A program made the position numbers and the translations under genes. Of a stretch of DNA of 9,161 nt, positions 1-6,283 are shown in pieces. This DNA is from Accumulibacter sp. (GTDB taxonomy: Bacteria > Pseudomonadota > Gammaproteobacteria > Burkholderiales > Rhodocyclaceae). The stretch's first letter is position 1, and each line of letters starts with the position of its first letter. The DNA lies in the NCBI GenBank assembly GCA_031264825.1, contig JAISDL010000105.1, forward strand, positions 1 through 9,161, given 5' to 3'. Under the pieces are notes generated by a model that saw nothing but the letters and a program-made list of their open reading frames with translations, was not told where the DNA came from and did no database searches.

Positions 1-20
1 TGCTTGGCCGAGGTGGCGGG

Positions 21-104
21 TTACAGGCATTTGCTCTTTGCGTAATTCATCGCGGCGTCATTGTCGGCGATGATTTTTTGCGCCCAAATCCCGGGTTGTT
101 TCAC
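21..104 (-). pseudogene. possible 3' stump of a leftward gene
   Basis: On the minus strand an open frame runs from about position 104 to a TAA at 21-23. It reads as about 27 residues, with a central stretch WAQKIIADNDAAMNY and a C-terminus KSKCL. The codons mostly end in G or C, as in the real genes of the window. Upstream, the frame meets a TAG exactly where the dispersed repeat beginning near 106 starts. That is what the end of a gene cut off by repeat insertion would look like. There is no ribosome-binding site. The same stretch can also be read on the plus strand as a C-terminal tail stopping at 43-45, so the assignment is weak. I do not recognise a family. Confidence 0.2.
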
Positions 105-177
105 ACTAACCTATACCGCCGCTGGGCACGGCACGCCGTGCTCCTACGAAAACCCGCGAATACGGTAATCCAACCAA

Positions 178-262
178 CTTTCCCCCTGATAAGGGGGAAA
201 TGAAGGGGGTTTCGGGATTTCGGCAAGCGTTGGCGTGTTTTCATGCCTTCCAAACCACCCTT
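178..262 (+). repeat. direct repeat copy A with perfect hairpin
   Basis: About 85 bases are nearly the same as 8627-8712 in the same orientation, with only scattered mismatches. Each copy starts with a perfect inverted repeat (TTTCCCCCT, 4-base loop, AGGGGGAAA; here 179-200). The hairpin is followed by ATGAAGGGGGTTTCGGG and then CGGCAAG. The apparent small protein starting MKGVSGFRQALA comes from this repeat and appears in both copies, so it is not a gene. Confidence 0.85.
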
Positions 263-280
263 ATTCCATCATTCATACGT

Positions 281-350
281 CTGCGGAATCGTTGGGCTTC
301 GTTCCTCAGCCCAACCTATACCGCCATAAGGGCACGGCGCGCCGTGCCCT
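281..350 (+). repeat. REP-like composite palindrome
   Basis: This is a composite of two hairpins. The first is GTTGGGC ... GCCCAAC (291-315). The second is a perfect 22-base palindrome at 329-350 centred on GGCGCGCC. They are joined by CTATACCGCC. The same order (CTGCGGAATCGTTGGG, loop, CCAACCTATACCGCC, GGGCACGGC palindrome) recurs at 8844-8917, and its right half at 106-150. Similar GTTGGG-TTCG-CCCAACCTA elements are common dispersed repeats in many bacterial genomes, from memory of the motif rather than a search. Confidence 0.8.
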
Positions 351-351
351 G

Positions 352-386
352 TCAGGTATCAGGGATCAGAGGACAGGAATCAGATC
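352..386 (+). repeat. 7-bp tandem repeat tract 1
   Basis: Five imperfect heptamers of the type TCAGGNN/ACAGGAA keep a strict 7-base period. The same heptamer family, on either strand, appears in five other tracts in this window. The tract is followed by CAATTACCGGCGGC, an arrangement repeated at 8483-8505. Confidence 0.8.
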
Positions 387-392
387 AATTAC

Positions 393-411
393 CGGCGGCT
401 TCGCCGCCGGA
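393..411. repeat. GC hairpin, copy A
   Basis: CCGGCGGC, TTC, GCCGCCGG forms a perfect 8-bp stem with a 3-base loop. It is preceded by CAGATCAATTA. The equivalent element at about 8498-8516 has loop GTT and is preceded by CAGATCAGTTA. Conserved stems with a changed loop suggest a dispersed structured repeat. No T-run follows, so it is not a typical terminator. Confidence 0.7.
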
Positions 412-442
412 GAAAGATCGTTGAAACACCGATCGGTTTTCT

Positions 443-477
443 TCTGTCTCCTGTCTCCTGACATCTGTCTCCTGTTG
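443..477 (+). repeat. 7-bp tandem repeat tract 2
   Basis: Heptamers TCTGTCT, CCTGTCT, CCTGACA, TCTGTCT, CCTGTTG keep a 7-base period. The tract follows TTGAAACACCGATCGGTTTT, a degenerate copy of the leader that precedes tracts 5 and 6 at 8790 and 8951. Confidence 0.8.
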
Positions 478-519
478 GGCACGGCGTGCCCCTACAAAAA
501 CCCAACGCGCCTCGCGATC

Positions 520-551
520 GTTGGGGTTCGCTGCGCTCACCCCAAGCTATG
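520..551. repeat. hairpin repeat, inverted relative to 8535-8568
   Basis: GTTGGGGT, TCGCTGCGCTC, ACCCCAA forms a 7-bp stem with an 11-base loop. The reverse complement of 8535-8568 gives nearly the same sequence including the trailing CTATGC, so the two lie in opposite orientation. It sits 30-60 bases beyond the cyclase stop and could weakly affect 3' end formation, but there is no T-run. Confidence 0.7.
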
Positions 552-556
552 CGCGA

Positions 557-584
557 TCTGTCTCCTGTTTCCTGTTTCCTGTCA
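557..584 (+). repeat. 7-bp tandem repeat tract 3, overlapping the cyclase stop codon
   Basis: Four heptamers (TCTGTCT, CCTGTTT, CCTGTTT, CCTGTCA) run directly into the 3' end of the cyclase gene. The last three bases of the final unit are the complement of its TGA stop (582-584). Confidence 0.8.
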
Positions 585-2780
585 CTTTGACGTCAGCGTC
601 CAGACCCCGTCCCAATTTTTCGGCGGGTCGTCCTTGAGCGCGCGGGCGCGCTCGGCAAAGACGGCGTAGAGTTTGCAGCCGGGGTAGCGCGCGACGAGTT
701 CGGTCAGGGCTTCGAGCGCGCGCGCAAAATCGCCGACGTGGTACAGGGCGCGCGCGCTTTCCCATTCGGCGAGTTCGTCGGCGCGGAGCGCGGCGTCTTC
801 GCGCCGCAACGGGACGAGGACGCCGACGGGGCGTCCCTTGCCCTTGACGCGCAACGTATCCATATACTGGAACGCGAACGCGTCCCCGCAGCATTTCCGC
901 GTCTCTCCGCTGACCGCGACGGGCACGCCGTAGAGTTTGCAAAGCCCTTCCAAGCGTGAAGCCAGGTTCACGTTGTCGCCGATCAGCGTGTAGTTGACCC
1001 GGTCGCGCGACCCCATGTTGCCGACGTACGCGGGGCCGGTGTTGACGCCCGCGCCGATGCCGATCTCGACGCCGAATTCCGCGCGCAGTTCGCCGTTCAG
1101 TACGCTAAGTGCCTCCTGCATCGCGAGCGCGGCCTCGACGGCTTTGACCGCGTGTTCGCTCACGTCGAGCGGCGCGTTCCAGAACGCCATCAGCGCGTCG
1201 CCGATGAACTTGTCGAGCGTTCCGCCGCTTTTGAGGACGAGCGCGGTCATCGGCGTGAAATAGCGGTCGAGTAGCGCGACGACCTGTCGCGGCGACAGAC
1301 TTTCGGAGATCGACGTGAATCCCCGAATATCGGTAAAGAGGATCGAAAGCTCGCGCTCTTCGCCGGCGAAAAAGTCCCCGGAGAGCCGCGTGATCCGTTT
1401 GACGACCTCCGGCGAGACGTAGCGCGAAAAGCTGCTGCGCAATACGATTTTCTGCTTTTCTTCCTGCCAGAATCGCAGGAAGACGAGTCCCAGGCCGAGG
1501 ACGCCGACCGTCGTGAGCATATACAGCGGAGAAAGGAATATCCCGTCGGCGAAAAGTCGGCGCGACAGCATCACGGCGGCGGCGACGAGCGCCGCGGCGG
1601 CGGGGAGGTAGGTTCGCGGTCGGGCAAACCCGAAGCCGAGCGTGGCGAGGATTCCCGTGAAGAGAATCCCCGCGACCTGTGCGGCCGGCGTCCAGGGCGG
1701 CATGCGAATCGCGTTTTCGCTCAGGATCGCGTCGAGCGCGGCGGCGTGGATTTCGACGCCGGGGCAGACCGGGTCGAGCGGCGTCGCGTGGATGTCGAGG
1801 AGGCCCGCCGCCGACGTTCCGACAAAAACGACACGGCCTTCGAGCCTCTCGCGCGGCGCCTCACGGCGCAGCACGTCCTTGGCGCTCACGTAGCGGTAGG
1901 TTCCGCTCGGGCCGATGAAGGGGATGTACATCTCGCCCCTCGGATTCACGGCGACGGTGTAGGCGCCGGCGCCGACGCTCTCCAGCCCGTACGCGCCGCC
2001 GCGCAGGCGCAAATTGCGCGTCTCGAGCACGCGCATCAGCGCACGCAGCGGCAACGAGGGGTAGAGCGCGCCTTTCACCTGGATCACGAGGGGAACCTTG
2101 CGGACGATCCCGTCGGCGTCGGGGGCGACGTTGATGAAGCCGAGCGGCGCCGTCTCGCGCAGTACCGGCAGCGGGACGACGGCGTCCTCCGCCGATTGCA
2201 GACGGTCTTCCGGCGCGGGCGCATTCGACGCGGCGTGTACGATCGCATTCACCGACGCGGGGAGTTCCAGCGCGCTCGACGAGCCGTCGAAGCGACCGTA
2301 GAACCCCAGCACCGCCGGACTTTTCCGGAGCGACGCGCCGAGCAGCCGGTCGTAATCGCGCAGGGGCGTCGGCAACCCCTCGATCGACAGCGAAATCGAC
2401 CGATCGCGCTCAAGCCCACGAAACACGTGTTCGGGCGACGAGCGGTCGGGTTCGGCGAACATGACGTCGAGTCCGATCGCGGCGACGCGGTAGTCGGTCA
2501 GCGCATCGACGAGGTCGGCGACGAGGTAGCGCGGCCACGGCCACTGTCCGTACGCCGCGAGCGAGGCTTCGTCGAGGTCGACGATGACCGGCGTCGGCGA
2601 AGCCTGCGGCGCGGCGCGCAGCGGCAGGAGCATGTCGTAGACCTTGAGGTCCAGGCGAACCGCGAGGAGCGGCTGCGCGACGTAGAGCGCGAGCATCACG
2701 GCGATGAGGACGCTCCCGGCGCAAGCCGTCGACAACCACGGCGCGGCCGCGAGGCGGCGGAAAGCGTCCCCAAAGCTCAC
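582..2780 (-). CDS. CHASE2-domain class III adenylate/guanylate cyclase
   Basis: Inner-membrane receptor cyclase predicted to make cAMP (or cGMP) in response to an extracytoplasmic signal. With the GTG at 2778-2780 as start it has 732 residues. Segments in order: short cytoplasmic tail; transmembrane helix about 15-38; CHASE2 sensor about 40-360 (QWPWPR, GLDVMFAEPDR, a late VVFVGTSAAGLLD); three membrane helices about 363-383, 390-405 and 414-435; catalytic domain about 473-658; TPR-like tail ending DPPKNWDGVW. Active-site residues are intact: metal aspartates D484 (FTDIRGF) and D528 (FIGDALMAFW), base-specifying K524 and T598, transition-state N605 and R609. A Lys/Thr pair is usual in bacterial adenylate cyclases, so ATP is the likelier substrate. 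The GTG overlaps the upstream gene's TGA by 4 bases. An in-frame ATG at 2906 would add 42 low-complexity residues inside that gene and is rejected. Confidence 0.94.
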   Translation of the reverse strand: MSFGDAFRRLAAAPWLSTACAGSVLIAVMLALYVAQPLLAVRLDLKVYDMLLPLRAAPQASPTPVIVDLDEASLAAYGQWPWPRYLVADLVDALTDYRVAAIGLDVMFAEPDRSSPEHVFRGLERDRSISLSIEGLPTPLRDYDRLLGASLRKSPAVLGFYGRFDGSSSALELPASVNAIVHAASNAPAPEDRLQSAEDAVVPLPVLRETAPLGFINVAPDADGIVRKVPLVIQVKGALYPSLPLRALMRVLETRNLRLRGGAYGLESVGAGAYTVAVNPRGEMYIPFIGPSGTYRYVSAKDVLRREAPRERLEGRVVFVGTSAAGLLDIHATPLDPVCPGVEIHAAALDAILSENAIRMPPWTPAAQVAGILFTGILATLGFGFARPRTYLPAAAALVAAAVMLSRRLFADGIFLSPLYMLTTVGVLGLGLVFLRFWQEEKQKIVLRSSFSRYVSPEVVKRITRLSGDFFAGEERELSILFTDIRGFTSISESLSPRQVVALLDRYFTPMTALVLKSGGTLDKFIGDALMAFWNAPLDVSEHAVKAVEAALAMQEALSVLNGELRAEFGVEIGIGAGVNTGPAYVGNMGSRDRVNYTLIGDNVNLASRLEGLCKLYGVPVAVSGETRKCCGDAFAFQYMDTLRVKGKGRPVGVLVPLRREDAALRADELAEWESARALYHVGDFARALEALTELVARYPGCKLYAVFAERARALKDDPPKNWDGVWTLTSK

Positions 2781-4849
2781 GCCGGCGCCGTCCCTCCGCC
2801 CGTCTGCGCCGCATCCTCCGCCGGTACCTCCGCCGGTGCCTCCTCGAAGTTTTCCGGGAAACGCTTGTAGATCATCGGCAGCAAGCCCGCGATCTCGTGC
2901 ATACACTTGACGAGCATCGGGTCGAAATGTTGCCCCGCCTCCTTGTCGAGGAGTTCCATTGCCTGTTCGAAAGTCCAGGCCTTCTTGTAGCAGCGCGGCG
3001 AGACGAGCGCGTCGAACACGTCGGCGACCGCCGTGACGCGCGCGGCGAGCGGAATCTCTTCCCCGCTCAGCCTACCCGCGTCGGAGACGCCGGTGTAGCC
3101 CGTTCCGTTCCACTTCTGGTGGTGATGCAAGGCGATGCTCGCGGCGAGGTCGGCGATATCCGAATCGCCGCCCGAGAGGATCGAAGCGCCGAGTTCCGCG
3201 TGTCCGCGCATCGTCGAAAACTCCGTGCCGGTCAGCTTGCCGGGTTTTTTCAGGATCAGGTCGGAGACGCCGACCTTTCCGATGTCGTGCAGCATCGCGG
3301 CCAGGCGGATATGGCTCTTGACGTAGCGGATCGAATCGGGCATCAGCCCCTGCCTTTCTGCCCAGCGCTGGTAGAGTTCCGCCGCGACGGAACCGACGCG
3401 CTCGGCGTGCGGGCCGGTTTCCGACGGGTCGTGCACGGCCGCCATCCGCAGGATGCCGTAGATGTTGCGGCGTTCGAGCGCGCTGTGTTCAAGTACGCGA
3501 GAGACGCCCTGCGTCAGGAAGCGCACGTTGAGACCCATGCCCGGAGCGAACGCGTGCGGCTTTCCCGTATGCGGGTCGATGCTGTTGATCAGTTGCAGGA
3601 TGCCCAGAACCTTTCCCGCGTTGTCGAAGAACGGCAGCGTCAGGAGCGAGCGCGTCCGGTAGCCCGTCTTGTTGTCCATGTCGCGGTTGAACGAATACGG
3701 CGCGTCGGGAGACAGTTCGTCGACGTCGGCGATGTTCAGGTATTGCCCGGTCGTCGCGACGTAGCCGGCGATTGACTTCGTCGAGATCGGCAGACGGTTC
3801 GTCGCGTACGCGTATTTGTGCGCGCAATTCACCGAAAACAGCGTGTCGTTGTGCATATACGCGAAGACCAGGTCCTCGTCTTCGACCAGAAAGATCGTCC
3901 CCGCGTCGGCGCGCGTCATTTCCCGCGCTTTCATCAGGATGCGGTCGAGAATCGCATTTTCGTCCCGGTACGACGACAGTTCTTCGAGGAGTACGACGAG
4001 CCAGTCGCTTCCGCGCCGCGTCGCGTCGCACAGACCCGGAGTGAGCCGCATCCCTTCGCGTGCGACGTAGAGTTCCGCCCTGCCTTTCTTTTCCAGCCAC
4101 TCAAGCTTCTTGTTCAGCGTGTCGAGTTCCTCGTCGGGGCGCCCCGGTTTGTGGTGCGACAGAACGAGGTGGCGCGCGCCCGCTTCCGCGTTCGCCGCGA
4201 CCCAATCCTCCCACGTCGAATGTCCCCACCCGGCGCGGTAATCGCTCTTGTCGTACGTCGCGTCGACGACCGCGATATCCGCGCCGCGCAAAAACTCGAC
4301 GGCCTCGGCGTGCGCGGCGGCGTCCTCGGTGATCTCGTGGTCGCCGGTGAAGACGAAAAGCGCCCCGTCGGCGTAAACCCGGAACCCCAGACAACCGCCG
4401 GGATGGTTGGTCGCAAAGGGCGACACGCGGACGCGATGCGGCCCGCGCGTCACCGACACGTCCTCGCCGTCCCGGAGCGTATTCAGGATCACGCGCCCCT
4501 GGAGTTCGGAAAAAGGCACCGGAAAGATTCCGCCCTGATAAAAATAATCCGGGATATGGCTGAGCCACTCCGGCAGATGCAGATGCGTCGTCCAGCGCGG
4601 CGAATGCAGCGGCTTGAAAAACCACAACCCGACGATGTGGTCGGCGTGCCCGTGGCTGATGAAGATATGGCACTCGCCGGCGTCGGGGAGCGTCTCACCC
4701 GCCTCGCGCAGCCCCGTCCCCGCATCGAAGAACAACAGCGTCCCGTCGTTCGTCGACAGTTCGATGCACGTCGTGTTCCCCCCGTAAAACGCCGCGTCCG
4801 GCGACGGGCTGGCGATGCTCCCGCGCACTCCCCAAAAGACGACTTCCAT
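2777..4849 (-). CDS. metallo-beta-lactamase fold + GAF + HD-GYP signalling protein
   Basis: Cytoplasmic three-domain protein of 690 residues with no signal peptide or membrane helix. Residues 1-270 form an MBL-fold hydrolase: FWGVRGS start, HGHADH at 66-71, H149, D170, and H232/H233, a complete two-metal set of the type seen in RNase Z/PhnP/class II phosphodiesterase relatives. Residues about 283-455 form a GAF domain. Residues about 465-655 form an HD-GYP domain, the family that hydrolyses cyclic di-GMP or related cyclic dinucleotides. Residues matching the metal ligands of trinuclear HD-GYPs are all present: E477, H481, H521, D522, H550, H576, H577, D610. The signature motif reads GTGYT rather than GTGYP. 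The tail is Pro/Ala/Glu-rich. ATG 4849 follows GGAGGAGTT, a strong ribosome-binding site. It lies 72 bases after the barrel gene and overlaps the cyclase by 4 bases. MBL substrate and GAF ligand are unknown. Confidence 0.93.
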   Translation of the reverse strand: MEVVFWGVRGSIASPSPDAAFYGGNTTCIELSTNDGTLLFFDAGTGLREAGETLPDAGECHIFISHGHADHIVGLWFFKPLHSPRWTTHLHLPEWLSHIPDYFYQGGIFPVPFSELQGRVILNTLRDGEDVSVTRGPHRVRVSPFATNHPGGCLGFRVYADGALFVFTGDHEITEDAAAHAEAVEFLRGADIAVVDATYDKSDYRAGWGHSTWEDWVAANAEAGARHLVLSHHKPGRPDEELDTLNKKLEWLEKKGRAELYVAREGMRLTPGLCDATRRGSDWLVVLLEELSSYRDENAILDRILMKAREMTRADAGTIFLVEDEDLVFAYMHNDTLFSVNCAHKYAYATNRLPISTKSIAGYVATTGQYLNIADVDELSPDAPYSFNRDMDNKTGYRTRSLLTLPFFDNAGKVLGILQLINSIDPHTGKPHAFAPGMGLNVRFLTQGVSRVLEHSALERRNIYGILRMAAVHDPSETGPHAERVGSVAAELYQRWAERQGLMPDSIRYVKSHIRLAAMLHDIGKVGVSDLILKKPGKLTGTEFSTMRGHAELGASILSGGDSDIADLAASIALHHHQKWNGTGYTGVSDAGRLSGEEIPLAARVTAVADVFDALVSPRCYKKAWTFEQAMELLDKEAGQHFDPMLVKCMHEIAGLLPMIYKRFPENFEEAPAEVPAEDAAQTGGGTAPA
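2791..2797 (-). promoter_or_regulatory. ribosome-binding site deciding the cyclase GTG start
   Basis: On the minus strand GGAGGGA lies 10 bases before the GTG at 2780 (12 if only GGAGG is counted). It is inside the last codons of the upstream gene. Spacing is a little long, but together with the GTGA stop/start overlap it supports coupled translation from this GTG. Confidence 0.6.
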
Positions 4850-4871
4850 AACTCCTCCGGCGCCGTAAATT

Positions 4872-4901
4872 CGTCAAAAAGTAAAACCCGGCTTTTTGCC
4901 G
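4872..4901 (-). terminator. weak terminator or attenuator between barrel and HD-GYP genes
   Basis: In the 72-base gap the minus strand reads CGGC, AAAAA, GCCG, then GGTTTTACTTTTTG. The stem is only 4-5 bp, but the T-rich stretch follows it directly. It could lower read-through into the signalling genes, or be chance. Confidence 0.3.
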
Positions 4902-4921
4902 ATTCCAAAATGGAAAAGGAA

Positions 4922-6271
4922 TCAGAAACTGAAGGCCATCCCCGTCGAAACGTAGTACTGACCGTAGTCGTAGAGATCGCTCGTAGACCGGTTTTTGCTG
5001 TACTGATAATTGAGTTCCCAAGACCACGCCCGGTCGACGCGGTACGTCAGGCCGAAGCCGGTACGCAGCCGCTTGTCGCTGCGGCGCAGTGTTTCCAGCA
5101 CCGTCGCCGGTCCCTTGTAGTCTTCGCGCGTATAGCCCGCGAAGGGCGCGAACTCGAAGCCGCGCGGCAGCTTGAAGACGAAGCGCGCGTAAGCCTCCCA
5201 CCCGTCGTGGCTGTAATCGTGCCGGTCGGCCGACCCCTTCAGATAACGCCCGCCGATCAGAAGCTCGTGGTTCGAAGAACCGAAGAAAAACCGCCCGTAC
5301 TGCCCGACCCAGCTATAGATGCCGTTGCGCTGACCGTCGCGCGAATAGATGCGATGGTCGATACTCGCCTTGCTGACGAGGTGAAAGGTCGGCGCCGCCG
5401 CGTAGATGAAAGTCCCCTCCGGCCCGCGCGCCGAAACGTGCTGGTAGAACTCGTAGTCGAAGACCTCCGCCTTGAAGCGCGCCTCGGCGAGCGTCTTTGA
5501 AGTCATATGCCGCATCCCCGCCGCCGCGCGCGCCCACTGCGACCGGCGGTTGTGCAGCTTGTCGAGCCCGCCGGCGGTGTTCGCGCGCCAGAAGGTCTGC
5601 ACGTCGCCGACGAACCACCACGGGCTGTCGCGTGCGACGCGCTGGCCGAGGTCGAGGTCCGCGCCGAGGTAGACGCCGGGGCTTTCCTTCTCCTTCGCGC
5701 CGTTCAGCCGCACGCGCCAGTTCCCCAGGTCCAGCGTGTTCGACCGAGGCCCCAGGTTCACGTTCGAGTCGAAGAGAACGCCGCCGCGCAGCTTGCCGTG
5801 CACCTGCAACTCGCTGTAGCGCTTTTCCAGCGCGTCGAGCGCCGAATCGGTCTCTTCCTGCGTCGTCTTGCCGTCGAGCGAACGCATCATCGCCGCGCTG
5901 CGCTCGGCGCCCGCGCGGTCGCCCAAGCGCATATAGACGTCGGTCAATTCGCCGAAGAGCCTTGTGTCGCGCGGGTACTTTTCGAGCAGCGTTTCATACG
6001 CGATCACCGCCTGATTCAGGTGGTTCGACCGGCTCGCCGCGCGCGCAAGCCCCAGGTTCGTCGCGTCGTCGCCGGGGACAAGGCGCAGGAGGCGCATATA
6101 CAATTCGTAAGCGCCCTCGGCGTCGCCCTTTTCCATCAAGGACGCCGCCTCGGCGCGCGACTGCTCGAAAACCGCGCGCCGCGCCGGGTCGTCCTCGGCG
6201 GCGCGCACGGGCACGGAAAACGCGAGGAGGAAGGAAAGCGCGATCGCAGAAGAGGAGAGGTGCGTGTTCAT
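4922..6271 (-). CDS. TPR/beta-barrel outer-membrane protein (DUF560/Slam-like)
   Basis: Predicted outer-membrane protein of 449 residues. A Sec signal peptide (residues 1-24, cleavage after PVRA) is followed by a helical TPR region (about 30-128, e.g. GDAEGAYELYMRLLRLVPGD and AVIAYETLLEKYPRD). From about 156 to the end alternating aromatic/polar strands run to a C-terminal phenylalanine (STGMAFSF), the usual signature for barrel assembly. Barrel entry GGVLFDSNVNLG resembles the start of the DUF560 barrel of surface lipoprotein assembly modifiers (Slam), which also have N-terminal TPRs and move cargo across the outer membrane. A generic TPR-linked barrel is the alternative. The gene starts 12 bases after the FecR gene's stop, with a modest AGGGGG ribosome-binding site beginning in that stop codon, so the two are almost certainly co-transcribed. 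Confidence 0.84.
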   Translation of the reverse strand: MNTHLSSSAIALSFLLAFSVPVRAAEDDPARRAVFEQSRAEAASLMEKGDAEGAYELYMRLLRLVPGDDATNLGLARAASRSNHLNQAVIAYETLLEKYPRDTRLFGELTDVYMRLGDRAGAERSAAMMRSLDGKTTQEETDSALDALEKRYSELQVHGKLRGGVLFDSNVNLGPRSNTLDLGNWRVRLNGAKEKESPGVYLGADLDLGQRVARDSPWWFVGDVQTFWRANTAGGLDKLHNRRSQWARAAAGMRHMTSKTLAEARFKAEVFDYEFYQHVSARGPEGTFIYAAAPTFHLVSKASIDHRIYSRDGQRNGIYSWVGQYGRFFFGSSNHELLIGGRYLKGSADRHDYSHDGWEAYARFVFKLPRGFEFAPFAGYTREDYKGPATVLETLRRSDKRLRTGFGLTYRVDRAWSWELNYQYSKNRSTSDLYDYGQYYVSTGMAFSF

Positions 6272-6283
6272 CGTCGTCGCCCC

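Larger units (their letters stand above)
106..581. repeat. left cluster of dispersed intergenic repeats
   Basis: This stretch of nearly 480 bases has no credible gene. It is a mosaic of short elements that recur elsewhere in the window: the CTATACCGCC plus GGGCACGGC palindrome unit (106-150, 281-350, 474-503), a 22-base hairpin within a longer direct repeat (178-262), a GC hairpin (393-411), 7-bp tandem tracts (352-386, 443-477, 557-584), and a GTTGGG...CCCAA hairpin (291-315 and 520-546). The short open frames here begin or run inside repeats and are shared with the right-hand cluster, so they are not treated as genes. On the minus strand this region is the 3' flank of the cyclase operon. 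Confidence 0.85.

Noticed and set aside
200..424. Small protein starting MKGVSGFRQALA, also encoded near 8649
   Set aside because: Both copies arise from the same hairpin-containing direct repeat and diverge in frame afterwards; no ribosome-binding site or conserved length.
1746..2870. Long plus-strand open frame opposite the cyclase (374 residues)
   Set aside because: Arg/Glu-rich antisense shadow of a GC-rich gene with clear domains on the other strand; no recognisable motif.
2781..2906. In-frame ATG at 2906 as the cyclase start
   Set aside because: It would add 42 Gly/Arg-rich residues encoded entirely within the upstream HD-GYP gene; the GTG at 2780 with stop/start overlap and a GGAGGGA site fits CHASE2 cyclases better.
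3818..5500. Long plus-strand open frame (560 residues) spanning the HD-GYP and barrel genes
   Set aside because: It crosses two well-supported minus-strand genes and their gap and has the Arg/Val-rich composition of an antisense shadow.
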